From positions 100,716,501 through 100,780,500 of the forward strand of contig CM065815.1 of assembly GCA_033398695.1 (NCBI GenBank): a DNA stretch of 64,000 bases, in the 5' to 3' direction. Both the position numbers and the translations under genes were made by a program. This DNA is from Orobanche coerulescens. Taxonomy: Eukaryota; Streptophyta; Magnoliopsida; Lamiales; Orobanchaceae. Positions 29,304-40,663 of the stretch are shown piece after piece. Position 1 is the stretch's first letter. The number at the start of each line of letters is the position of its first letter. The notes below the pieces were generated by a model that had not been told where the DNA came from, searched no databases, and saw nothing but the letters and a program-made list of their open reading frames with translations.

Positions 29304-31466
29304 ATGGCATTCACCGATGAAGAAGTAGCACAACTACGTGACGTTCTTCGCGGCTTACCGGAGCCCAGAATCCAAGCACGACGAGGATACGACGCCATGC
29401 ATGCACCACGACATGCTGATGAATACAAGACAAGCGAACTTCCGGAGTTCGTAGGCGGCACCGATCCCGAGGTTTATTTGGAGTGGGAAAGGAAAATTGA
29501 ACGAATGTTTGAGTTCAAGGATCTCAATGACGAGGTACGTTGCTATTATGTGATTCTCAAACTTGGAAAGGAGCTTCCCTTTGGTTTGAGCGAATGAAGA
29601 CACAAAGAGTTCGTCTTAGGAAAAGAGAAGATACGTTCGTGGGATTCTCTAAAAAGAAACTACGAAAAAGATATGTCGGCTACACACAAGCTAAGCTTGT
29701 ATCGAAAAATTTCTGACCTCACGCAGGGAAGCTAAGTGTCGAGGAGTACATCGAGGAGTTTGAAAACTTATCCTTGATGGGAGAACTTGAAGAAAGCGAA
29801 GAATTACGGATGTCCGTTTCCTTCGAGGTTTGAATAAAAATATTGCTAATTCCGTGGAACTCTACCCTATTCCGACTTTGATACTTTATGCGGACTTTGC
29901 ATAAAGTTGGAAAATCAAAACAAGACAAAACTTTCTAAACCCGAATTCCCATCTAAATACGGAAATACCAACTTTGGCGCGAGTTCTAGCTCGTTTCCAA
30001 AAACTGTCACCACAAGTCCACCCGTTACTACCATTCCAAAAACTCCTATCACCCCAAAAGAAACAAGCCTATCTAAAGTCCGGTGTTTCAAATGTCAAGG
30101 ATTTGGACACTATCAAAGTGCTTGTCCAAATCGGAGAATTGTGACGCTACGAGAAGCCATAGCCGTCCGAGAAGAATTACTAGCCGAAGAAGAAAGAATT
30201 GGAGACGTCTTTAACTTGGAAGCTGGCGAAGAAGAAGAAGAATGTGAGGCATACGATGCCCCGAACTATGACACGAACCTCGTCCTTCGCATGTTACAAA
30301 CGAAGGCAGCCCCGAGTGACGAAGAACAACGAGACCAAATCTTTCACATGAAGTGTCGTGTCGGAGAGAAATGGTGTATCTTGATCATTGACGGTGGAAG
30401 TTGTACAAACATGGCATCGAGCGAGATGGTCTCAAAGCTCGGATTGATCACCACGGCCCATCCAAAGCCGTATGCACTCCATTGGCTCGATGATGGAAAC
30501 AAGGTGAAAGTATCAAGACAAGTGAAGGTCGGGCTCACCATGGGTTCGTATGGTGATGATATTACATGCGATGTACTACCGATGGACGCATGTCACGTAT
30601 TATTGGGAAGACCTTGGTTATTTGATCGGGACGTACTACATCGAGGGAGGAGTAACGAGTATGAGTTACGTGACAAAGGTAAAAAAATTGTTCTTAAACC
30701 TATGTCACCTCAAGCTATCCGGACGATGAGTTCGAAAAAAGTCGAAGGACCGAAACTTACGATGCTTGCAAATGAAAAAGAAGTCGAACACGCCATTGAC
30801 GATGGCGAACGTGTTTATTTGATGATGATCAAAAAGGTCCGAAATCTTGCCACCAAATCACACCACGAAGAAGAGATAGATACACTATTACACGAGTTCT
30901 CGGATGTATTTCCCGAAGACTTGCCGGTAGGATTACCACCTATCCGCGGAATTGAACACCAAATTGATCTTGTACCAGGAGCTCCATTACCGAACAAAGC
31001 GGCGTATCGTTGTAATCCCGAAGAAACCAAAGAACTACAACGTCAAATTGATGAACTCATGAATCACGGATATGTCCGAGAAAGTTTAAGTCCGTGTGCG
31101 GTTCCAGTCCTACTTGTACCAAAAAAAGACGGATCATGGCGAATGTGTATTGACAGTAGAGCCGTGAATAACATCACCGTCAAGTATCGGTTCCCCATCC
31201 CGAGACTAGACGACATGTTAGACGAGTTACATGGCTCGGTTATATTTTCAAAAGTTGATTTACGGAGCGGATACCATCAAATTCGCATGCGAGAAGGAGA
31301 CGAATGGAAGACGGCATTTAAAACAAAGAATGGACTTTACGAATGGGTTGTGATGCCATTCGGCCTCACTAATGCCCCGAGCACTTTTATGAGGTTGATG
31401 AACGAGGTTCTCAAACCTTTCTTGGGAAAGTTTGTTGTCGTATACTTAGACGACATTTTGATCTGA
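29304..31466 (+). pseudogene. gag-pol: Element E Gag, protease and N-terminal RT
   Basis: Starts MAFTDEEVAQLRDVLRGLPEPR at 29304. Gag contains LPEFVGGTDPEVYLEWERK; the frame shifts near 29570 and several times up to about 29890 (short single-base losses). From 29907 it is open for 519 codons: zinc knuckle [14 protein letters not shown] (about 30080-30121), protease [10 protein letters not shown] (Asp at 30390) and LLGRPWLFD, then RT with [38 protein letters not shown] and catalytic YLDD (31443-31454). It stops right after YLDDILI, where two bases are missing against the D sequence. Confidence 0.9.
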
Positions 31467-32331
31467 TCGATCCTTAGAGGAGCATCTCGAACATTTGCGG
31501 CACGTATTTGAAACTCTAAGGGAGCGAAACTTTATGGAAAGCGGGAGAAGTGTACTTTCCTAGTCGAGAGTCTTGTCTTTCTCGGCTATGTTGTTTCGAA
31601 AGAAGGAGTTTCGGTCGACCAAGAGAAGATCGCGGCAATCAAGTCGTGGCCGACCCCAAAGACAATCACGGAGGTACGATCATTTCATGGCCTCGCTTCT
31701 TTTTGCGACGATTCATACGGGACTTTAGCACCATCTCCAGTCCGATCACGGAGTGTCTAAAAAAAGGAACCTTTGCATGGAACGAGGCGGCCCAAAAGGC
31801 TTTTGAAAAATTAAAAGGAAAGTTATGTGAAGCACCAATTTTAACATTACCCGATTTTTCGCAACCATTTGAGGTGGAATGCGCTAGTGGAGTTGGAATC
31901 GGGCAGTACTTATTCAAAGAGGCCGCCCCATCGCCTATTTTTCGGAGAAATTAAGTGGCGCCCGAGTGAATTATTGTACTTACGACAAGGAGTTCTATGC
32001 TATCGTGAGAGCACTCGATCATTGGAGTCACTATTTACGTTCGAAACATTTCGTGTTACATTCGGATCACGAGTCGTTGAAATACATCAACGGACAAAGC
32101 AAGCTAAGCCCGAGGCATGCAAAATGGGTGGAATTTTTACAATCTTTTCACTTTTCATCCAAGTACAAAGACGGGAAGAGTAATATAGTGGCGGATGCAC
32201 TATCAAGACGGTATGCCTTACTGTCGATTCTAGATGTTCGTTTGTTGGGGTTCGAGACTTTGAAAGATCATTATAGGGACGATTTGGACTTCGGAGAAAT
32301 TTTCACCCGTTGTAAAACGGGCCCTTAATAA
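31467..32331 (+). pseudogene. pol: Element E RT thumb and RNase H
   Basis: RT continuation EEHLEHLRHVFETL in shifted frames. The GACCAGAAA expected at LRDQKLYG lacks a base. RNase H has lost the catalytic Asp codon of CDASG (reads [10 protein letters not shown], in-frame loss) and then shifts again near 31900. From 31966 the frame is right again: [36 protein letters not shown]. Two TAA/TAG-type stops near 32326 end it. Confidence 0.85.
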
Positions 32332-33645
32332 GAATTTTTTTTACAGGATGGCTTTCTTTTCAAGGGAAATAAATTATGTGTGCCGAGACATACGATTCGG
32401 GAATTGCTAGTCCGGGAGGCACACGGAGGAGGACTAGCCAGTCATTTCGGCTCGGCTAAGACCGTAGAGGTGCTAAAAGAGCATTTATTTTGGCCAAAAA
32501 TGTATGGTGACGTAAGCACAATCGTAAGTAAATGCGTCACTTGTCACATGATGAAAAGTTCGTTCAAGCCAAGTACATACATGCCGTTGCCAATACCGTT
32601 ACGACCATGGGAGGATGTCTCGATGGATTTTATTGTGGCTTTACCTCGTACTCAACGAGGCAAAGACTCGATCATGGTGGTCGTCGACCGTTTTTCGAAA
32701 ATGGCTCACTTTATAGCATGCCACAAAACCGATGATGCAAGCAATGTGGCGGACTTGTACTTCCGGGAAGTAGTTCGTTTACACGGAGTTCCAAAAACTA
32801 TCGTGTCGGATCGAGATTCTAAATTTCTGAGTTACTTCTGGAATACTTTATGGAGAAAAGTGGGTACTAAACTCCTATTCAGTACTTCACATCACCCACA
32901 AACCGATGGACAGACCGAGGTGACTAATCGAAACTTGGGAGCATTATTGCGAGGATTGGTGAATAAAACACAAAAGGATTGGGACGTTAAACTTGCACAT
33001 GTGGAATTCGCATACAACCGATCACCCGGCTTCGCCACGGCCCATTCACCTTTTGAAGTAGTATACGGAATAAATCCGCACATGCCATTGGATTTGATTC
33101 CCTTGCCGAGCGACGAATTGGTTCACAAAGACGCCGAATCAAAACTCAAATCAATGATGAAGTTACATGAAAAGATACGGGAACGGATTAAAGAAGTGAA
33201 TGAAATTTACAAACGGAAGTCGAACAAAAATAAAAAAGCGAGATTATTTGATGTTGGCGACTTAGTTTGGATACATTTGAGAAAAGAAAGATTCCCAAGC
33301 AAACGAAAGAACAAATTAATGCCGAGAGCCGAAGGTCCGTACAAAATTGTGGGAAAAGTGAACGACAACGCCTACAAAGTCGAACTTCCGGGCGAATACG
33401 AAGTACACGCGACTTTCAACGTAGGTGATCTCTCGCCTTACCTTGACGATGGCATTACGGAATTGAGGTCAATTCCTTTCAAAGAAGGAGGGAATGATAC
33501 GATATCTAATATTCCAATCGAAGAAGCTCCAATAAAAATCGACATCCACGACGATGTAAATTCGCATGGCCATGCATCATTATACTTGGGAGAAAAGAAC
33601 ACGCGGATTGGAGTTACGTTGTTAATCGGAATAGGAGTAACGTAA
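32332..33645 (+). CDS. pol: Element E integrase with LTR-encoded tail
   Basis: Open from 32380 for 421 codons. HHCC zinc region ([23 protein letters not shown]), catalytic triad [15 protein letters not shown] and [14 protein letters not shown] all present, C-terminal domain FDVGDLVWIHLRKERFPSKRKNKL, then NVGDLSPYLDD, ELRSIPFKEGGNDT. It crosses the polypurine tract and goes 50 codons into the LTR: IKIDIHDD, LYLGEKNTRIGVT, GIGVT, stop. This is the only complete DDE integrase in the window, though the parts upstream are broken. It would insert cDNA with 5-bp target duplications. Confidence 0.88.
   Translation, partial: EFFLQDGFLFKGNKLCVPRHTIRELLVREAHGGGLASHFGSAKTVEVLKEHLFWPKMYGDVSTIVSKCVTCHMMKSSFKPSTYMPLPIPLRPWEDVSMDFIVALPRTQRGKDSIMVVVDRFSKMAHFIACHKTDDASNVADLYFREVVRLHGVPKTIVSDRDSKFLSYFWNTLWRKVGTKLLFSTSHHPQTDGQTEVTNRNLGALLRGLVNKTQKDWDVKLAHVEFAYNRSPGFATAHSPFEVVYGINPHMPLDLIPLPSDELVHKDAESKLKSMMKLHEKIRERIKEVNEIYKRKSNKNKKARLFDVGDLVWIHLRKERFPSKRKNKLMPRAEGPYKIVGKVNDNAYKVELPGEYEVHATFNVGDLSPYLDDGITELRSIPFKEGGNDTISNIPIEEAPIKIDIHDDVNSHGHASLYLGEKNTRIGVTLLIGIGVT
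33481..33494 (+). other. Polypurine tract of element E
   Basis: AAAGAAGGAGGGAA before the LTR; encodes part of FKEGGND. Confidence 0.9.
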
Positions 33646-34432
33646 AACTTGACGACGGGATCGGTCCAAAAGCATGAAGATTCGGCCAAGACATGCTTGA
33701 AAGGGACCTTACTTGACTTCATATCTTTGACAAGATAATGAAGATATTTCTCCTTCCCCACCTTACTACAAAATCGGCCCAAGCAATAAGATTTGATGAA
33801 GACTTTCATCAAATATCTTCTTCATGTCATAATCACCATGATAAGTCCAAAATGCTCCTTCCCCACCTTCCCCACAAATCGGCCCAAGCATGATATGGGA
33901 TGAAGACTTTCATCAAGGATTTTCTTCATGTCTTAGTCACCAAATAAATCCAAGATGCTTGATATCTTGGACAAAATCTTCTTGATCCCATCCTTGGATA
34001 TTTCGGCCGATTGGTATATTGCTAGGAAGTTTCGTTTTCTCGTTTTGTTGTATCTTCTTACGGTTGGAAACTACTATATATAGTAGTACTTGTGGTATTT
34101 GTAAATCATCTTGAAAGTTATAAACATTGTATTTCTCTTGAAATATACGTTGAACGAGTTCAACAAAACCTTGGTTATTATTTCGACGCGTCTCGAATTA
34201 TAACTTGATCAATTCTCAATAGGTCTTGAGGAGAGATTATCTTTATCGAGTTATAGGTCTAATTCAATAAAACACATTCAAACCCATACACTACCCTACC
34301 TCACGGCCGAAACCACATAAATTCGGCCACCACCTTTTATTTTCATTGTTACTTTGATACTTGTAAAAACCGTGATAATCTTCCGTTGTATTTTATACGT
34401 TTTACGTACACTTATATACGTAATTCGTATCA
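33495..34432 (+). repeat. 3' LTR of element E
   Basis: 938 bp, same length as the 5' LTR. Hairpin block 34149-34270 (H4 right arm reads TTCAATAA, one base changed). TATA palindrome 34070-34087. Confidence 0.95.
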
Positions 34433-34437
34433 GTTTT

Positions 34438-36666
34438 TGATCCCTAAGGATCTCGAAGACTTTCCTCAAGTGCCCGGTATGCTCTTGCAATGATCGACTA
34501 TAAATCAAGATGTCGTCCAAGTATACGACGACAAATTTTCCCAAAAACGGCTTAAGTACCTCATTCATTAATCGCATGAAAGTACTTGGCGCATTTGTAA
34601 GGCCAAAGGGCATGACGAGCCATTCATATAATCCATGTTTTGTCTTGAAAGCTGTTTTCCATTCATCTCCTTCCCGCGTGCGAATTTGATGATAGCCGCT
34701 TCTCAAATCAACCTTCGAAAAAATTACCGAACCATGCAACTCATCCAACATATCATCAAGTCTCGGAATTGGGAACCGATATTTGATGGTTATGTTGTTC
34801 ACGGCTCTACTATCTATACACATCCGCCATGACCCATCCTTCTTTGGAACAAGTAAAACCGGAACCGCACAAGGGCTCAAACTTTCTCGAACGTACCCGC
34901 GGTTCATTAGCTCCTCGATTTGTTTTTGCAACTCCTTTGTCTCCTCGGGATTACATCGATAGGCGGCCTTGTTAGGGAGTGATGCACCCGGTACAAGGTC
35001 GACTTGGTGTTCAATCCCACGTAAGGGTGGTAAACCCGGCGGTAAGTCTTCCGGGAAGACATCCGAAAATTCTTGTAGCAAGGTATCGATATCTCTCTTG
35101 CCTTGCACAACTACGTCAACATCTCGCGTTTCTTTAATCATCAATAAATACACACGCTCTCCATCGTCAATAGCATGTCTCACCTCTTTCTCGCTAGCAA
35201 ACATGGTAAGCTTCGGTTTCTCCATTTGATTAGAACTCATCGATCGAATGGCTTGGGGTGCCATCGGTTTAAGCACAATCTTCTTGCCTTTATCTCGTAA
35301 TTCATATTCGTTACTCCTTTCTCGATGCAAAACATATCGGTCGAACATCCATGGTCGTCCCAAAAGTACGTGGCATGCGTCCATCGGGAGTACGTCACAT
35401 AACACATCGTCTCCGTATGATCCCATAGTTAAGTTGACCCGTACTTGTCTCGTCACCTTCACTTTGCTTCCATCATCGAGCCAATGTAAAGCATACGGTC
35501 TCGGGTGAGCCGTAGTAGTTAGCCCGAGCTTGGTGACCATCTCGTTTGATGCTACATTCGTGCAACTCCCTCCGTCTATTATCAAGCTACACCACTTTTC
35601 TCCGACTTTGCATTTGGAATGAAAGATTTGGTCTCTTTGCTCCGTATCACTTGGAACGATTTTGGTATGTAGTGCTCGAAGCACTAAAGTAGTATCATAT
35701 TCCGGAGCGTCATAAGTCTCGCAATCCTCATTCTCTTCCTCGGCCTCCATGTTAAATACGTCACCAAGGCCTTCCTTCTCGTCCTCGACCAAAAGTTCGT
35801 CTCGGACCGCAAGAGCTTCTCTTAAAGTGACCACCCGTTTATTTGGACATGCATTTTGATAGTGACCAAAGCCTTGACATTTAAAACATCGTACTTTAGC
35901 CAAGCTCGTTTTCTTGGAAACGTGGGGAACCTTCGGGGCCGGGGTAGGGACTTGAAAAGGTACGGTAGGTTTCGTAGTCGAACTTGAGCCGGCACTTGTA
36001 TTTCCGAATTTGTATGGGAATTCGGGTTTGGTAAACTTCAACTTGTTTTGAGCTTCAATTTTTATGCATAGCCCGCATAAAGTGTCAAAATCTCCATATG
36101 GGTATAATTCCACCGTATTTGCAATGTTTCGATTTAGACCACGTAAGAAACGTGACATTCGTTGTTCTTCATTTTCTTCAAGTTCTCCCATTAAGGCCAA
36201 ACCTTCAAATTCTTCGATATATTCTTCCACACTTAGTTTCCCTTGTACGAACTCCGCAATTTTTCGGTATAAGGTTAACCGATGTGATGTCGGGACATAC
36301 CTTTTACGTAGTTTTTCTTCAAAGAATCCCAAGAATGGATTTTCTCTTTTCCCGCACGAGCTCGTTGTGTTTTCATACCCTCGAACCATAAGGAAGCGCC
36401 CTTCCCTAACTTGAGAATTGCATATTTGCAACGTTTCTCATCGTTAAGGTGCTTGAAGTCGAACATACGTTCAATCTTCCTCTCCCACTCTAGGTAAACT
36501 TCGGGATTAGTACCTCCGACAAATTAGGAAGTTCGTTAACTTTAAATTCATCCACATGACGCGGTGAATGTGCATCATATCCTCCTCTTCTTGCTTGAAA
36601 ACGTGGTTCTTGCATGCCGTGTAATGCCTCACGTAGTTTCTCCATGAAATCGTCGGAAAAATCCAT
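34438..36666 (-). pseudogene. gag-pol: Element D Gag, protease and RT up to the E insertion
   Basis: Starts MDFSDDFMEKLREALHGMQEPR at 36666 (complement). Frame changes near 36523 (at the LPEF motif, one base lost in a CCGG site) and near 36310. From there it is open to the E insertion: YVPTSHRLTLYRKIAEF, zinc knuckle [14 protein letters not shown] (about 35846-35889), protease DGGSCTNVAS (about 35560-35585), [13 protein letters not shown] with [50 protein letters not shown]. The codons after YLDDILI are intact here, unlike in B, C and E. E lies just after LRDQKL. Confidence 0.9.
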
Positions 36667-36725
36667 GCTAAAATATTTTTGATAAGAAAATCGCTAAGAG
36701 AAATTTGCCAAGGAAGTAACCTTGG

Positions 36726-36738
36726 GCTCCGATGCCAA
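36726..36738 (-). other. Primer site of element D, diverged
   Basis: Sense TTGGCATCGGAGCC directly follows the LTR without the TAAG spacer of the other elements; two changes from TGGTATCAGAGCC. Either a mutated iMet site or a sequence error. Confidence 0.65.
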
Positions 36739-37888
36739 TGATACGAATTACGTATGAGAATGGACGTAAACTCGTAAGGAATGCAATGAAATATAATTGA
36801 TCCTCCCAACACTCGAATATGTGTAACACTCGTAAGATATAACCGAAAGTAGGGCAATTCGCACATAAACAAGAACAATATGAATGATTTATCAAACTAG
36901 ACCTATAGTTTGATAAGATAATCTTTCCTCAAGACCTATTGAGAATCGATTCGATTAAAACTCGAAAACGCGTCGAATTATAACCAAGGTTTCGATGAAA
37001 AACATTCACCAAGAAAACACAAGTGTATTCTTATTTCTTCAACATACAATGGATGTTACAATGCTTACACAAGCCTATATATAGGAGACTTCAAGTCTTC
37101 CTATAATAAGAGAAAATAATTCAAAGATTTATAAAATCTTTGAATAATCAAAATAAAACATAAAAGGAACAACAATCCTAATTTTAGGGGAAACACAATC
37201 CCTAAAATGAGTAAAAAACAAGGCAAAGACAAACACACAAAAGAAAATACAAAAAGGTGAAATCTGCCGGAGGACTCGGTAGTGTCGCTGACACGGCCGC
37301 GGCGCGACAAGGACACTCGGCACGGGCGCGGCGCTGTCGGCGGTGACTCGACCGTGTCTGCTTGACACGGTCGCGGCGCGACTGAGGACATCCGACAGGG
37401 ACTCGTCCGACGGTGACCCGGCACGGGCGCGGCCCGACAAGGACGTTCGGCGTGGGTCCGATCGTGTCTGGAACACGGTCGGGTCGTCGCGTAGGTTTTG
37501 GCTTATCGGCATAGTTCGACTCGACCGCGTGCGGACAACACGGTCGAATCTCGTGGGCGTGACTTGTACATTTCTCGACGAGTGCGGCACGGCCGTGTCG
37601 ACGACACGGTCGGGTCCGACCGGCGTTGCTCGCCGATTCCAGTGGTGATTTTTCCTACGGTGGTGAATTTTCCGGCAGTTGGATAATTTCCAGATATTGA
37701 ACATTTTTCGGCAGGGTTGGATGTCGACCTTCCAGACAAAGATGACACGGGCCGCTGAGACCGATACTCCACGTCTTATGTCCGTTTTCTCGCCTAAATA
37801 CATAGTAGTCCGTGCATGGCGTGTAGTAAGGTCATTTATATCGATCCTTACTTCGTCTTCTTCGTTCATATCAAATGATTCCGTATCA
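36739..37888 (-). repeat. 5' LTR of element D
   Basis: 1,150 bp against 1,173 in the other copy, the length difference lying in the GC-rich cluster (37265-37640). TATA 37074-37085, hairpin block 36889-37010. Target duplication TAAAC follows. Confidence 0.93.
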
Positions 37889-37903
37889 TAAACAAACAGC
37901 CCC
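37889..37903 (-). mobile_element. MITE copy M1, right end
   Basis: TAAACAAACAGCCCC, the outer end of the MITE split by element D; TTA target at 37904-37906. Confidence 0.8.
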
Positions 37904-39602
37904 TTAGTCAAGAAGTAAAGGCCTAATTGAAGCTATTATATTCAATTCTTGCTAATTAATCAAGAAGTAAACGCTTAAAAAGAGTTGTTATAGCCAATTC
38001 TCAATATAAAATGCTCGAATCTAACAAATAAACCCAAGTTTTCGTAGAGTTCTGACTCGAATTCATGTAACGTGGTTTTATATCCTATTAACAAGGCTTA
38101 TCAAGAAGTAAAGGCTTAACTGGAGCTATTATAGTCAATCCTTGCTACAATAAGACTTAACAAGAAGTAAAAGCTTAATCGGAGCTCTTATGCCAATTCT
38201 CAATACAAAAGGCTCGAATCTAACCAATAAACCCGAGTTTTCATAGAGTTCTGACTCGAATGCATGTAACGCGGCCTTATACCCTATTAACAAGACTTAA
38301 TCAAGACGTAAAGGCTTAGTTGGAGATATTATATCGAATTCTTGCTACAACAATAATTAATCAAGAAGTAAAGGCTTAATAGGTGTTGTTATAGCAAATT
38401 ATTAGTACAAAAGGCTCAAATCTAAACAATAAGCCCGAGTTTTCATAGAGTTCCAACTTGAATGCATGTAACATGGAACGAGATTTAATCAAGAAGTAAA
38501 GGCTTAAACTAAGCTATTATAGCCAACTCTCAATATAAAATGCTCGAATCTAATCATTAAACCCGAGTTTTCATAGAGTTCCGACTCGAATATATGTAAC
38601 GTTGTTTTATCTCCTATTAACAAGACTTATCAAGAAGTAAAAGCTCAATCGGAGTTGTTATAGCCAATTCTAAGTAGAAAAGGCTCAAACCTAATCAATA
38701 AACCCGAGTTTTCATAGAGTTCCAAACTCGAATGCATGTAATGTGGTCTTATCTCCTAGTAAATAGAGCTATTATAGCCAATCCTTCCTATAACAAGACG
38801 TAATCAAGAAGTAAAAGCTTAATTGGAGTTTTTATAGCCAATTCTAAGTAGAAAAGGCCCGAATCTAATCAATAAACCTGAGTTTTCATAGAGTTCCCAA
38901 CTCAAATGCATGTATTGTGGTTCTATCTCCTATTAAAAAGAGTTTATCAAGAAGTAAAGGCTTAATTAGAGCTATTATCCAATCCTTGCTACAACAAGAA
39001 TTAACCAAGAAGTAAAGGTTTAATCAGAGTTGTTATATATAATTCTGAGTACAAAAGGCTCAAATCTAACTAATAAAACCGAGTCTCATAGAATTCCGAC
39101 TCGAATATATGTAACGTGGTCTTATATCCTATTACCAGGACTTAATCAAGAAGTAAAGGCTTAATCAGAGCTATTATAGCCAATCCTTGTTACAACAAGA
39201 CTTAATGAAGAAGTAAAATCTTAATCGGAGTTGTTATACCAATTCTCAGAACAAAAGGCGAATCTAACCAATAAGCCCGAGTTTTCATAGGGTTAAAACT
39301 CGAATACATGTAATGTGGTTCTGTCTCCTATTAACAAGACTTAATGAAAAAGTAAAGGTTTGATCTAAGCTATTATAGCCAATTTGGAATGTAAAATGCT
39401 CGAATCTAATCAATAAACTCCAATTTTCTTAGGGTTCCAACTCGAATACATGTAATGTGGTTTTATCTCATATTAACAAAACTTGTCAAGAAGTAAAGGC
39501 TTAAATAGAGCTACTATAGCCAATCCTTACTACAACAAGACTTAATCAAGAAGTAAAAGCTTAATTGGAGTTGTTATAGCCAATTCTGAGTAGAAAAGAC
39601 TC
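37904..39602 (+). repeat. Satellite array, forward orientation
   Basis: Tandem monomers of about 197 bp (landmark near 38051, 38248, 38450). Each holds two ~64-bp half-repeats starting CTTAATCAAGAAGTAAA and a third part with AATAAACCCGAGTTTTCA and the CGAATGCATGTAAC segment; some monomers are shortened to ~130 bp. It ends at an inversion junction in CTCGAG (39600-39605). Confidence 0.93.
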
Positions 39603-40114
39603 GAGCCTTTTGTACTAAGAATTGGCTATAACAACTCCGATTAAGCCTTTACTTCTTGATTAATTCTTTCTGTAGCAAGAATTCGATATAATAGCTCTGA
39701 TTAAGCCTTTACTTCTTGATTAAGTCTTGTTAATAGGATATAAGACCACGTTACATGCATTCGAGTAACTCTATGAAAACTCGGGTTTATTGGTTAGATT
39801 CGAGCTTTTTGTATTGAGAATTGACATAACAGCTCCGATTAAGCTTTTACTTTTTGATTAAGTCTTGTTGTAGTAACGATTGGCTATAATAGCTCCAATT
39901 AAGCCTTTACTTCTTGATAAGTCTCGTTAATAGGAGATAAAACTACGTTACACTTATTTGAGTCGGAACTCTATGAAAACTCGGGTTTATTGGTTAGATT
40001 CGAGCATTTTATATTGAGAATTGGCTATAACAACTCTTATTAAGCGTTTACTTCTTGATTAATTAGCAAAGATTGAATATAATAGCTTCAATTAAGCATT
40101 TACTTATTGACTAA
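39603..40114 (-). repeat. Satellite array, reverse orientation, first part
   Basis: Same monomer on the opposite strand from the junction at 39602/39603 to MITE M2; target TAA at 40112-40114. Confidence 0.92.
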
Positions 40115-40663
40115 GGGGCTGTTTGTTTAGCTCTTAATGGTTACATTAAGAGGTCACCTCTGAATAGGTCAGAGGTGGAGGTTGTTTGGTAAAAAATGTT
40201 ACCCTCTTAATGGTGACAAAAGGCTCTGAGCCATTTTGTGGTCAGGGCATCCCTCAACCATTCAGATTGTAATTTTCTCCACTCCTACCCGTTTCAAGAA
40301 ATCTCCCAGCCGCTATCTACTTCCAAACTAACAACTGTATCTGCTGCCATACTTCCACTGTTGGCTGCTCCATCTCGTCTACTGCTCTATCTCACCGATT
40401 GTTCCATCTCGCCACCAAGTTATCCATCTCTCTGCTGAGCTAAATGATTGTTTTAGTTGGTTAACTGCCAAACAGTTATATTCCATTGAGAACTAAATAA
40501 TATAGAGGGTTAAAATGGTAATTTGTAGCCATCCAAAGTGGTCACTCAGAACAGTTACCAAACAACCAAATTTCATTCTGCACTCAATCATACAGAGCCT
40601 CTCAACCATCCTGACCTCTCAACCATTCTGCACCAAACCATTCAGCAACCGGCAAACAACCCC
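40115..40663 (+). mobile_element. MITE copy M2, full length
   Basis: 549 bp from GGGGCTGTTTGTTTAG to GCAAACAACCCC, flanked by TAA on both sides (40112-40114 and 40664-40666). Imperfect terminal inverted repeats GGGG(C/T)TGTTTG. TAA target, size and lack of coding fit a Tourist/PIF-Harbinger MITE. Reference copy for the others. Confidence 0.82.

Larger units (their letters stand above)
28315..34432 (+). mobile_element. Element E: Ty3/gypsy, full length, plus strand
   Basis: 6,118 bp with two 938-bp LTRs that differ at about five sites; target duplication GTTTT (28310-28314 and 34433-34437) in the RT gene of D. Gag-PR-RT-RH-IN order. The youngest insertion of its nest. The solo LTR at 8118-8943 is the same family. 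Confidence 0.96.
25165..37888 (-). mobile_element. Element D: full-length Ty3/gypsy with nested element E
   Basis: LTRs 25165-26337 and 36739-37888; target duplication TAAAC (25160-25164 and 37889-37893) within MITE M1. Minus-strand gag-PR-RT lies right of E (34438-36666) and the rest of RT, RNase H and IN left of it (26338-28314). Without E the element is about 6.6 kb. Protein is close to families A and E but LTRs differ. Confidence 0.94.

Noticed and set aside
39585..39620. Inversion junction as a bacterial-style palindromic terminator or origin
   Set aside because: The symmetry comes from two opposed satellite monomers; no supporting context.
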